Assembly: GCA_964564435.1 (NCBI GenBank)
Contig: CAZMAT010000006.1
Coordinates: 1-64,000 of the forward strand
Origin: Fermentibacter sp964564435
GTDB taxonomy: Bacteria > Fermentibacterota > Fermentibacteria > Fermentibacterales > Fermentibacteraceae
Direction of reading: 5' to 3'
DNA length: 64,000 nucleotides
Part shown: positions 42,377 to 50,719 of the stretch, in pieces
Layout: each line of letters starts with the position of its first letter
How positions within the stretch are numbered: the first letter of the stretch is position 1
Notes under the pieces: model-generated
What the model was told of the DNA's origin: nothing
Databases searched by the model: none
What the model saw: the letters and a program-made list of their open reading frames with translations, nothing else
Translations under genes and position numbers: made by a program

Positions 42377-43040
42377 GGGCTACGACCCCGAGACTCCAGC
42401 CTTCGATCTTTCGCGCCGCAGGTTCAGGTCGGGGCTGCTGTTCGCCCTGGCTCTCGCCGCCTGCGGGGCTCTCGTCGTATTCCTCTTCGGGCTCCAGCCC
42501 CCGATGCAGGGCACCGAGCGGTATGCCGCGGTGGGCGACTTCCCTCCCGACCACGCCTGGTTCAACTCCCCCGTTCCCATAAGCCTCTACGACGATCTCA
42601 GCGGCCATGTCGTGGTGATGCTCTTCAGCGAGTTCAGCCGCCTGTCCGACGTCCAGGATCTCTCCCTCTTCGACGATCTGGACAGGATCTATGCTGATCG
42701 GCCCGTGGAGATGATCGTGGTGTTCGTGCCTTCGGACTCGACCGTCGAGTCATGGAGGAACACGATCTCCGACTGGGGGATCCGGCTCCCTGTGATCGTG
42801 GATTCCGACGGGCTGGTGTCGCAGAGCATGATGGCGGACAGGTATCCGCTCGTGCAGGTCGTCGACTCCCACGGGCGCGTCGCGGGGCGCTACTACGAAT
42901 CATGGACCACGACCGACCTCGAGGGGGTCGTGAACGACGTGCTGATGCTCGGCCAGGCGGGGCGCTCCCTGGCAAACGAGCCTTACGAGAACAGCCCGGG
43001 CGAGTTCATCCCGCCATCTCTGCGCGACGGCGCGCGATGA
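42360..43040 (+). CDS. Membrane-anchored TlpA-like thioredoxin-fold protein lacking CxxC
   Basis: 226 residues: one N-terminal membrane segment (about residues 22-44), then an extracytoplasmic thioredoxin-like domain resembling TlpA/NHLRC2 ('WFNSPVPISLYDDLSGHVVVMLFSE', 'IVVFVPSDST', 'LPVIVDSDGLVSQSM', 'YPLVQVVDSHGRV'). The active-site CxxC is absent: the segment reads FSEFSRLSD. A redox role is therefore unlikely; it may bind a partner or ligand. It overlaps larC by 17 bases and hydE by ATGA. Confidence 0.6.
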   Translation: MPEIPEGYDPETPAFDLSRRRFRSGLLFALALAACGALVVFLFGLQPPMQGTERYAAVGDFPPDHAWFNSPVPISLYDDLSGHVVVMLFSEFSRLSDVQDLSLFDDLDRIYADRPVEMIVVFVPSDSTVESWRNTISDWGIRLPVIVDSDGLVSQSMMADRYPLVQVVDSHGRVAGRYYESWTTTDLEGVVNDVLMLGQAGRSLANEPYENSPGEFIPPSLRDGAR

Positions 43041-44188
43041 TGCTGGCTGACGAGAAGCTCGCCGCGATCAGGTCCGGGGATGCCTGCGACCTCTCGAGGC
43101 GCGACCTGACGGACATCCTGGGCGCTGGCCCCTCCGTGGACGAGCCCCTTTTCCACGCGGCATCCTCCGTTCTCGAGAGGACTGTCGGGCCCGCCGTCTA
43201 CCTCAGGGGGATCGTGGAGATCTCCAACGCCTGTCAGAAGAACTGCTTCTACTGCGGGCTCCGGAGGGACAACCCCGGGGTGGCCAGATACAGGATGTCC
43301 TCCGAAGAGATCCTGGAGGCTCTCCAGGAAGGCTTCCGGGCCGGGCTGAGGTCGTTCCTGCTCCAGTCCGGCGAGATGCTGGGCGACGAGCACATCGAAA
43401 CCGTCGCACTGGTGCTCTCGGAGTGCGGAAGGCTCTGGGGCGACTCCGTCAGGATGGTGCTCTCCCTCGGCGAGCTGCCCCGCGCGGTGGTCGACCGCCT
43501 GTGGGCCGCGGGAGGGAGGCGCTTCCTCCTTCGGATCGAGACATCCGACCGGGAGCTGTACGGCAGGCTCCATCCCCGCGACGGCATCCACCGCTGGAGC
43601 GAGAGGGACGCCTGCCTCGGATACCTGTCCGCCTCGGGATGGCAGACCGGGAGCGGAGTCCTGGTGGGGCTCCCCTGGCAGACGGTGGAGCACCTGGCGG
43701 GGGATCTCGAATACCTGCGCGGGATCGACATCGACATGTGCGGCATGGGCCCCTGGATAGAGCACTCCGGCACACCCCTCTTCGAGGCCCGCGACTCCGC
43801 CCCTCCGGTGAAGGAGAGGGTGTCGCTGACCCTCAGGATGATCGCGCTTCTGCGCATCATGATGCCGGAGATCAACATATCCGCCACCACCGCCCTGCAG
43901 ACCCTCGACCCGGAGGGTCTCGAGAAGGGGCTCCAGGCCGGAGCCAACGTCTTCATGCCCAACCTCACTCCGGCGAGGTTCAGGGAGAACTACAACCTGT
44001 ACGAGGGCAAGGTCCTCGTCAGGGACGACCTGGAGACGATAATCAGGTCGGGCAAGGCCAGGTGCGGTTCCGTGAGGAGGCTCCTGGTGCCTGACGATCC
44101 CGGGGATCCGCTCCACTACACCAGGAGGCTCGCGGCCCCCGGCAGAGGCGCAGAAGCCTCCGGAAAGGCGGACGGGGGAGTCCGATGA
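43037..44188 (+). CDS. hydE: [FeFe]-hydrogenase H-cluster maturase HydE (radical SAM)
   Basis: 383 residues. The radical-SAM cluster motif CxxxCxxC is in 'SNACQKNCFYCGLRRDN', followed by 'RYRMSSEEIL', 'LQSGEMLGDEH', 'LSLGELP', 'GSGVLVGLPWQT', 'DIDMCGMGPWIEHSGTPL' and 'NVFMPNLTPARFRENYNLYEGK', matching HydE throughout. HydE acts on a cysteine-derived precursor of the H-cluster dithiolate. HydF, HydG and the hydrogenase are not here, so they should lie elsewhere, or this homologue serves another purpose with the Lar genes. It is coupled at both ends by ATGA overlaps. Confidence 0.85.
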   Translation: MMLADEKLAAIRSGDACDLSRRDLTDILGAGPSVDEPLFHAASSVLERTVGPAVYLRGIVEISNACQKNCFYCGLRRDNPGVARYRMSSEEILEALQEGFRAGLRSFLLQSGEMLGDEHIETVALVLSECGRLWGDSVRMVLSLGELPRAVVDRLWAAGGRRFLLRIETSDRELYGRLHPRDGIHRWSERDACLGYLSASGWQTGSGVLVGLPWQTVEHLAGDLEYLRGIDIDMCGMGPWIEHSGTPLFEARDSAPPVKERVSLTLRMIALLRIMMPEINISATTALQTLDPEGLEKGLQAGANVFMPNLTPARFRENYNLYEGKVLVRDDLETIIRSGKARCGSVRRLLVPDDPGDPLHYTRRLAAPGRGAEASGKADGGVR

Positions 44189-44529
44189 TCATCAGGTCTT
44201 CTTCCGACGTGAGGCCGCAGCATCTCTCGGACACCGGCTATTCGAAGGTCGCCAGCAGGCTCCTGGCCGGCACCCGTGACGGCTGCAACAAGATCACGCT
44301 CAGGATGCTCACCATCCAGCCCGGCGGGCACATCCCCAGGGAGGCCGCAAGGGGCGAGAGGGTCATATACGTGCTCTCGGGCGGTGGCGAATACGTCGAT
44401 GCGGACGGGTTCGCCCACGAGATGAACGCCGGCGACACGGCCGCCGTGCCGGCCTGGGAGGTTTTCCACATGCAGAACAGAAGCGGCGGCGACCTGGTGC
44501 TGCTGATCGCCGCGGGGCCGAACCAGTGA
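44185..44529 (+). CDS. Small cupin-domain protein
   Basis: 114 residues forming a single cupin barrel: 'MLTIQPGGHIPREAARGERVIYVLSGGGEYVDADGFAHEMNAGDTAAVPAWEVFHMQNRS'. The first metal motif is degenerate (only one His and a Glu clearly placed). The binding partner is unknown. It is coupled to hydE (ATGA) and to larB (GTGA), so it may help the same maturation process. Confidence 0.75.
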   Translation: MIIRSSSDVRPQHLSDTGYSKVASRLLAGTRDGCNKITLRMLTIQPGGHIPREAARGERVIYVLSGGGEYVDADGFAHEMNAGDTAAVPAWEVFHMQNRSGGDLVLLIAAGPNQ

Positions 44530-45353
44530 CCCCGCGCGCGAAGCCCGATCCTTTCGAGGAGTACGTGAGGAAGGTGGCCTCGAGCTCCAAATCCCCTGCG
44601 GGAAGCGAGGAGAAGCTCAGGGACGCCCTCGCCGGGCCCGTCGAGGCGCCATCGGAAGCTCCCGCCGCGCCGGTTCCCGATGCGACGGAGCAGACCGCCG
44701 CCGCACCGGACGGACCTCCGGCCGCCCGCCCCCTGCCGGAGATCATCATGGGCGGTGGCCTTTCACCGGTGGAGGTGCTGGCTCTCTTCAAGGCCCAGAT
44801 CGAGAGGTCGGGCGGAGCTTTTGCAGCTCGACTGGGAAGCGATGCCTTCGACCTGCTGAAGAAGGAGTTCCCCGACTGCCGGTACTCCGTCGACTGCATG
44901 GCCGTGTCCGCCGGACCCCCATCGCCGCCCCAGGCGGATTCGCCGTTCGTGGCGGTCGTTACATCGGGCAGGGCGGACATGAAGGCGGCCGCCGAGGCCG
45001 AGTTCCTCCTGTCCGAATGCGGCCTGCCCTGTCACATGTTCGTCGACTTCGGCGCCACCGGCATACAGAGGCTGGCCTCCTCGATGCAGGAGATAGGCCG
45101 GGCGGCGGTCTGCCTCGTGTTCGCGGGCATGGACGGGGGGCTGCCCTCGATACTCGGAGGTCTCTACGGCGGCCCTGTCGTAGCCGTGCCGACCTCGGGC
45201 GGTTCGCGCCCGCCGTTCGGCGGCATCGCCCCTCTGATGTCCATGCTTGCCTCGGGAACACCCGGCATCACCGTGGTCAGCATAGACAACGGACTCGGGG
45301 CCGCCGCCGCCGCGGTGAGGATGCTGGGCCTGCGCGGAGGTGCCGCCTCTTGA
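44526..45353 (+). CDS. larB: LarB-like nickel-pincer cofactor protein, catalytic Cys missing
   Basis: 275 residues. The first 75 form a charged, then Pro/Ala-rich linker. The rest is the PurE-like LarB domain: 'VAVVTSGRADMKAAAEAEFLLSECG', 'LVFAGMDGGLPSILGGLYGGPVVAVPTSGG', 'FGGIAPLMSML' and 'ITVVSIDNGLGAAAAAVRML'. LarB carboxylates and hydrolyses nicotinic acid adenine dinucleotide through a cysteine in a Ser-Cys-Ala-x-Gly motif. The same position here reads Ser-Gly-Thr-Pro-Gly, so this protein may not perform that chemistry. GTG start overlapping the cupin stop; its stop overlaps the TTG of the next gene. Confidence 0.82.
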   Translation: MTPRAKPDPFEEYVRKVASSSKSPAGSEEKLRDALAGPVEAPSEAPAAPVPDATEQTAAAPDGPPAARPLPEIIMGGGLSPVEVLALFKAQIERSGGAFAARLGSDAFDLLKKEFPDCRYSVDCMAVSAGPPSPPQADSPFVAVVTSGRADMKAAAEAEFLLSECGLPCHMFVDFGATGIQRLASSMQEIGRAAVCLVFAGMDGGLPSILGGLYGGPVVAVPTSGGSRPPFGGIAPLMSMLASGTPGITVVSIDNGLGAAAAAVRMLGLRGGAAS

Positions 45354-46288
45354 AGTGCCTCGTGACGGGCGGAGCGGGCTTCATAGGCTCCAACCTGGTA
45401 CGGGCCCTGGTCGCACGGGGGTACGGGGTGCGGGTGCTGGACGATCTCTCCACCGGCCGCGCATCCAACCTGGAAGGCGTGGACTGCGAGTTCGTCAGGG
45501 GAGACCTGAGGGATGCCTCCGCTGTCGATGCCGCGGTGGCCGGGTGCGGGAGGGTGTTCCATCTCGGAGCCCTCCCCAGCGTTCCCAGGTCGATCGCCGA
45601 TCCGGTCAGGTCCAACGAGGTCAACGTGCTGGGGACGCTCAACGTCCTCGAGGCGTCGAGGCGCCACGGGGTGGAGAGGGTGGTGTTCGCCTCCTCGTCG
45701 TCCATCTACGGCGACCAGCCCGTGCCGGTGAAGTCGGAGGACCTGCCGCCCAGGCCTCTCTCGCCCTATGCCGTCAGCAAGCTCGCGGCCGAGAAGTACT
45801 GCCAGGTCTTCCACGGGGTCTACGGGCTCGAGACCGTCTGCCTGAGGTATTTCAACGTCTTCGGCCCCCGCCAGGATCCCGGCAGCCCCTATGCTGCAGT
45901 CGTCCCGATATTCACGAAGAGGATCCTCGACGGGCTGCCGCCCCTGGTGAACGGCGACGGATGCCAGTCGCGCGACTTCACCTTCGTGGACAACGTGGTG
46001 GACGGCAATCTCAGGGCAGCCGAGGCCCGGGGCGCAGAGGGGCTGGTGATGAACGTCGCCTGCGGAGGCAGCATCCCGGTCAACACGCTCGCCTCCGAGA
46101 TCGCGAGACTCCTCGGACGGGAGGACCTCGCGCCTGTCCACGCCCCGGAGAGGGCGGGAGAAGTGCGCGACAGCAGAGCCGATATCGGCCTCGCGAGGAG
46201 GATGCTCGGCTACGAGCCCTCGGTGGCGTTCGAGGAGGGGCTCAGGCGTACCGTCATGTTCATGGCCGGGGGCGGTGCCCGGCTCTGA
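45350..46288 (+). CDS. NAD-dependent epimerase/dehydratase (UDP-glucose/GlcNAc 4-epimerase-like)
   Basis: 312-residue extended SDR. 'CLVTGGAGFIGSNLVRAL' at the N-terminus, 'DDLSTGRASNL', 'FHLGALPSVPRSI', 'SSSSIYGD', 'YAVSKLAAEKYCQVF', 'LRYFNVFGPRQDP' and 'SRDFTFVDNVV' match the GalE/WbpP group. It probably interconverts UDP-sugars for the glycan locus. The start is TTG 45350 overlapping the larB stop (TTGA). The stop is followed two bases later by the stop of the convergent patatin gene. Confidence 0.85.
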   Translation: MKCLVTGGAGFIGSNLVRALVARGYGVRVLDDLSTGRASNLEGVDCEFVRGDLRDASAVDAAVAGCGRVFHLGALPSVPRSIADPVRSNEVNVLGTLNVLEASRRHGVERVVFASSSSIYGDQPVPVKSEDLPPRPLSPYAVSKLAAEKYCQVFHGVYGLETVCLRYFNVFGPRQDPGSPYAAVVPIFTKRILDGLPPLVNGDGCQSRDFTFVDNVVDGNLRAAEARGAEGLVMNVACGGSIPVNTLASEIARLLGREDLAPVHAPERAGEVRDSRADIGLARRMLGYEPSVAFEEGLRRTVMFMAGGGARL

Positions 46289-46290
46289 GG

Positions 46291-48363
46291 CTACCTTCCG
46301 GGGCCGAATGCACCCGGCTGCCCGATGCTGACGGTCCAGGCGGAATGGCCGTCGGAACCGGTACCCCATGAGATCCTTGCGGGCCCGGCCGGAGTCCTGG
46401 CTCCCACGGAAAGCCCGGCTCCCCAGGATTCCGAGCCTTCGTCAGGTTCGAGCGGAGTGTCCCAGTCCCACGATCCGGCCGCCCGGACCGAGGCGAAGAA
46501 CGGACCCCTGAAGTCCCTGCTGAGGTCGAGTCCCAGGGCGAACCTCTCGCGGGCCGGGAGCGAGTTCCATGCGTGCCCCGGAATGGCGTGGGCGACGGTG
46601 AGCCTGTCGTACTGCCATTCCTCCACGTCCCCCGACGAGAGCCTGGTCCATCCCCAGAGCCTCGCCGAAGCCCTCCTCCCCATCGGCAGCACCCTCGCGA
46701 AGTCGATGTCGAGGATCTGGTGCACGTGCCTGAGAGGGCTCAGGGATATCTCGACCCTCACCAGCCCTCCCTCCCTCGGGTTCATCGGGTCGTCCCAGGT
46801 CTGCGTCATGCCCCTGACGAAGATCCGGCCGAACGAACTCCAGCATGCGCCGGGGGAGCACCTGGCCGTGAGGCCCGTACCGATCTGCGACAGCCCGAAC
46901 CAGCCCAGCGATATGCCGTGCGCGAGCTCGGCCGACAGCCTGTTCTCCACGCTCCGGTCCGAACCGCTGTCGGACGGGGCCGGGACGACCATCTGCCAGG
47001 CCGACAGGGCGAGCTGCTGGAAGAACCTGCTGCGGGGCGCGTGGTCCGTGCCCGACATCTCGGCGAATGCATATCCGTCGCCTCCACCGAGGCCGAGCGA
47101 AACCCATCTGCCGGTGTCCAGGAAGTTCCTGGTGCGGATGCCGAGCCTTCCCTCGAATCCGGTCTCGTTGTGATAGGCCATGCCCAGGCCTATCTCCGAC
47201 GGATCGCGCTCCTCGAGATGCATCGTGAGGCAGGCCGCCCCGTCGCCCGACCTCGAGACCTCCGGCCGCACCGATCCGAAGAGGCCTGAAGAATACAGCA
47301 GCTCGACCTCGTGCCTGAGGCTCGAGGGAGTGAGGGTGTCTCCCCGCGACACCTCCAGCCAGGGGAAGACGGCCCTCTCGGGGATCCTCCTGAGCCCGCC
47401 GAGCATCACGTCTCCAACCACGGCCCGGCCGCCGGTCGCCGGCAGGCGGCGGAACGGCCTCCCGGTCAGTTCGGGGTAGCTGTCGAGGAGCGCGAGCCCG
47501 GCCCTGTAGCCGGCAGCTATCAGGGAATCGGCGTCACCGAAGTCCCAGAGGGCGGCCCCGCCCAGGTCGGGCCTCACGGTGTAGTCGGCCCTCCGTTCGT
47601 AGATTCCGTTCAGGGTGCCCATCAGAGCCTGCAGGGTGAGCGTCCCCGCCTCGAGCAGGGTTGGTTTCTCCGGCAGGGGGCCTCTTTCCGAGGAGACGTC
47701 CACCGCTATGACGGGCAGGCCCCAGGTGCGCGCCGCGATGTCGACCGGCAGGTTGTCGACCACGCCCCCGTCGACCAGGAGCATGCCCCCGTCCCTGACC
47801 GCGGGGAAGACAGCCGGAAAGGCCATCGAGGAGAGCATGGCGGTGGACAGGTGGCCCGAGTCGCTGACGATGCGGCTCCGGCTCTCAAGGTCGAAGGAGA
47901 CGATGCGCACCGGCACGGGCAGGTCGTCGAAGCCGTATCCCACCCTGAGCTGCGTGAAGGATGTCAGCGAGACGAGCAGGGATGCCACCCTCTGCGTGGA
48001 CACCGCGCCCGGGGGCAGCACCGGCGTCATGCCCCTGAGGCCCAGCGTCACGACCTCCATCTCGCCCTCGAGCCGCTGAGGCAGGAAGGACATCTCCCGC
48101 GAGGGTTCGGCGGAGAAGAGCTCGCCCCAGTCCAGGCTCCGCGCTATGCTGTCGATCTGGGAGGCCGTCCAGCCCGATGCGTAAAGACCCGCCACGAGGC
48201 CGCCCATGCTGGTGCCGGCGACCGTCTTGACCGGGACTCCCCGCTCCTCGAACGCGAGCAGCACGCCGACATGGGCGAGCCCTCTCGCCCCGCCCCCCGA
48301 CAGGGCGACCGAGTACCCCTGCACCTGGGAAAGCACGGCGGACATCAGCAGCATCCCTAACAT
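46291..48363 (-). CDS. Patatin-like phospholipase with C-terminal outer-membrane barrel
   Basis: 690 residues. A short hydrophobic leader precedes a patatin domain: oxyanion motif 'SGGGARGLAH', nucleophile Ser52 in 'GTSMG' and the catalytic Asp in 'LLVDGGVVDNLP'. A POTRA-like segment ('GDTLTPSSLRHEVELLYSSGLFGSV') is followed by a beta-rich barrel ending '...WTVSIGQPGAFGPGR'. This is the PlpD-type architecture of outer-membrane phospholipases, here with a non-aromatic final residue. The start is ATG 48363; the frame continues open to 48444. Divergent from the C25 protease gene. Confidence 0.83.
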   Translation of the reverse strand: MLGMLLMSAVLSQVQGYSVALSGGGARGLAHVGVLLAFEERGVPVKTVAGTSMGGLVAGLYASGWTASQIDSIARSLDWGELFSAEPSREMSFLPQRLEGEMEVVTLGLRGMTPVLPPGAVSTQRVASLLVSLTSFTQLRVGYGFDDLPVPVRIVSFDLESRSRIVSDSGHLSTAMLSSMAFPAVFPAVRDGGMLLVDGGVVDNLPVDIAARTWGLPVIAVDVSSERGPLPEKPTLLEAGTLTLQALMGTLNGIYERRADYTVRPDLGGAALWDFGDADSLIAAGYRAGLALLDSYPELTGRPFRRLPATGGRAVVGDVMLGGLRRIPERAVFPWLEVSRGDTLTPSSLRHEVELLYSSGLFGSVRPEVSRSGDGAACLTMHLEERDPSEIGLGMAYHNETGFEGRLGIRTRNFLDTGRWVSLGLGGGDGYAFAEMSGTDHAPRSRFFQQLALSAWQMVVPAPSDSGSDRSVENRLSAELAHGISLGWFGLSQIGTGLTARCSPGACWSSFGRIFVRGMTQTWDDPMNPREGGLVRVEISLSPLRHVHQILDIDFARVLPMGRRASARLWGWTRLSSGDVEEWQYDRLTVAHAIPGHAWNSLPARERFALGLDLSRDFRGPFFASVRAAGSWDWDTPLEPDEGSESWGAGLSVGARTPAGPARISWGTGSDGHSAWTVSIGQPGAFGPGR

Positions 48364-48460
48364 CGGTTCCCCCGGAGGCTTTACCCGGCCGGGGCGGTCG
48401 GGTATCTTACATTTGATTCGCCTATCATACAGGATCTCATACACTCAGAAGGGAGCCCCT

Positions 48461-50668
48461 GTGAAGCTTCTGCTGTCCATGCTGGCAGTCCTGGCTACCT
48501 GCTCATACGCCGGACTCACAACCGTCGAGACATCGGTCGACGGAGTCGTCCTCGACCTCGACACGCCCGCTCCCAGGTTCGTCGAAGCCGGGCTGGACGG
48601 CGGTGTCTACACCGAAGTTGTGGTCTCGGGCGCCGAGAACCTGGCCGAGGTCGGCCTCCCTGCCCTGCCGGCCTTCAGGACCTGGATCATCGCACCCATC
48701 GGTGCCGACATCGATGTCTCCCTCTCGGGCGAGAACATCAGCACCATGGACATCCCGGGCATCTCGGCCGTCGCCCCCGGCATCCCCTCGGTGCCCAAGG
48801 ACATGCCGAGGGATTCATACGACCTGGTGTTCGATCCCGCGGTATACGTCCAGGGAGAGGCCTATCCCTCCTCATGGGTTCGCCTGGTCGACGCCGGGAT
48901 GATGCGCGGCCGCAGGCTCGTCCTCGTCGAGGTCACCCCGGTGCGCTGGAACCCTGCCGACCGCTCCGTCGATGTCCTTAACTCCGCCACGATCAGCCTC
49001 GGCTTCTCGGGCGGCGACCTGGGCGCCACGTTCTCCGAGGCCGAGAGGATGGCCGCCTCCGGCTTCGAGCCCCTGCTCTCCTCGATGGCCGTCAACTACG
49101 GCACCTTCAACTCCTTCGACGGCACCGACTCCCCGATGGGCGGCTACCTGATCATCGCCCACCCCGACTTCTACGAGACCTCCATGGATGACTTCGTCAC
49201 CTGGAAATCCATGTGCGGCTACGAGGTGACGCTCGTCTCCACGGCCACTACCGGCTCCACCGCCGCCGAGATCGAGGCCTACATCCTCGACGCCCTCTCC
49301 ACCTGGAGCACGCCTCCGCAGTACGTGCTCCTCGTCGGTGACACCGGCTTCGTTCCCGGCAACACCGCCACCGCCTACAGCGGCGTCACCGACCTCTACT
49401 ACGTGACTCTCGACGACGGCGGCTGGGTTCCCGACGCGTACATCGGCCGCTTCTCCGTCACCACCACCGGTCAGGCCATCATGATGGCCGACAGGGTGAT
49501 AGACTACGAGCAGTGGGCCTACTCCGGCTCCGGCGCCTGGCTGCAGAGCCAGGGCTGGATCGCCAGCAGCGACAACTCCAGCATCACCGAAGGCACCCAC
49601 AACTACTGCATCACCAACTATGCGGCGCCGCTGAACTACACCGCCGACAAGCTCTACCCCGCCACCTACGGCTCGACCGCCGCTGACGTGGTCACCGCGG
49701 TGAACCAGGGCGAGTCGATGCTGACCTTCTCCGGCCACGGCTCCGAGACGAGCTGGGGCGACATGTCGTTCGGCTCGGGCAGCTTCAACCAGCTCACCAA
49801 CGACAACATGTTCCCGGGCGTCCTGTCGCACGCATGCCTCACAGGCGACTACGGCACCGCCACCGCCTGGTGCGAGACCTGGACGAGGACTCCGAGCAGG
49901 GGCGGCCTCTGGTTCTGGGGCTCCGTCCCCTCCTCGTACTGGACCGAGGACGACGTCCAGCAGAAGGGCGAGTATCTCAACTTCCTCGGCGACGACATCT
50001 ACTGGCCGATGGGCTTCCTCAACGGCGGCAAGCTCTCGCTGTATGCCTACCTCGGCGGCGGCGGCCTCACCAAGTACTATTTCGAGGGCTACAACCTGAT
50101 GGGTGACCCGTCCGTCGAGATGTGGACCTGGCAGCCCTCGGGCGGCGTGCCCATGACCATGAGCGTCTCTCATCCCGCTTCGATCAGCGGCACCGGCCCC
50201 GTCACCGTCACGGTCTCAGGAGCCTCCGACGACGCGCTGGTCTGCCTCTACAAGCCGGGCGAGGTCCTCTCGCGCGGCTGGACTACCGGCGGCAGCGTTA
50301 CCCTGTACGTCGGGCCGGCCACGACTGGCACCATGTACGTCACGGTCCGCAGGCACAACTACAAGCCCTACATGGGCACGATCAGCGTCACCGGCGTGGG
50401 CGTTGAGGGCGGCGAGCCCGCCGGTCCCTTCACGATGAGCTTCGCCAATCCGATGCCCGCGGCAGGCGCAGTGGCCATCACGGGCGAAGGCGCTGCGACG
50501 CTCGAGGTGTTCGACCTCACGGGCAGGATCGTGGCCAGGCCCTTCCAGGGCGATGTATCCGGCACGATGTCCGTGAACGCCGCCGAAGGCCTGGCATCAG
50601 GCGTCTACTTCTTCAGGCTGACGAGCGCGGGCGAGACGACCTCCCGCGCCGTGACGGTCATCCGCTAG
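48461..50668 (+). CDS. Secreted C25 (gingipain-like) cysteine peptidase with T9SS-type sorting domain
   Basis: 735 residues. A signal peptide (KLLLSMLAVLATCSYAG) is followed by a gingipain prodomain and a C25 catalytic region with His near residue 425 ('FSGHGSETSW') and Cys near 458 ('LSHACLTGDYG'). An immunoglobulin-like segment follows, and the last 80 residues form a type A sorting domain ('FANPMPAAGAVAITGEG', 'LEVFDLTGRIVA', 'GVYFFRLTSAG', ending 'RAVTVIR'). The product is exported and anchored or released, probably by a type IX-like system. GTG start with GGGAG upstream. It is followed by a strong hairpin. Confidence 0.88.
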   Translation: MKLLLSMLAVLATCSYAGLTTVETSVDGVVLDLDTPAPRFVEAGLDGGVYTEVVVSGAENLAEVGLPALPAFRTWIIAPIGADIDVSLSGENISTMDIPGISAVAPGIPSVPKDMPRDSYDLVFDPAVYVQGEAYPSSWVRLVDAGMMRGRRLVLVEVTPVRWNPADRSVDVLNSATISLGFSGGDLGATFSEAERMAASGFEPLLSSMAVNYGTFNSFDGTDSPMGGYLIIAHPDFYETSMDDFVTWKSMCGYEVTLVSTATTGSTAAEIEAYILDALSTWSTPPQYVLLVGDTGFVPGNTATAYSGVTDLYYVTLDDGGWVPDAYIGRFSVTTTGQAIMMADRVIDYEQWAYSGSGAWLQSQGWIASSDNSSITEGTHNYCITNYAAPLNYTADKLYPATYGSTAADVVTAVNQGESMLTFSGHGSETSWGDMSFGSGSFNQLTNDNMFPGVLSHACLTGDYGTATAWCETWTRTPSRGGLWFWGSVPSSYWTEDDVQQKGEYLNFLGDDIYWPMGFLNGGKLSLYAYLGGGGLTKYYFEGYNLMGDPSVEMWTWQPSGGVPMTMSVSHPASISGTGPVTVTVSGASDDALVCLYKPGEVLSRGWTTGGSVTLYVGPATTGTMYVTVRRHNYKPYMGTISVTGVGVEGGEPAGPFTMSFANPMPAAGAVAITGEGAATLEVFDLTGRIVARPFQGDVSGTMSVNAAEGLASGVYFFRLTSAGETTSRAVTVIR

Positions 50669-50690
50669 ACTCCGAAAACTGCGTCGAGAG

Positions 50691-50714
50691 CCGGCCCGGG
50701 GCGACCCGGGCCGG
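50691..50714. terminator. Strong hairpin between convergent genes
   Basis: A perfect 10-bp stem (CCGGCCCGGG / CCCGGGCCGG) with a GCGA tetraloop, 22 bases after the protease stop and 6 bases before the convergent helicase stop. There is no U-tract, so it may act as a bidirectional, partly factor-dependent end or an mRNA 3' stabiliser. Confidence 0.65.
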
Positions 50715-50719
50715 TTCCG

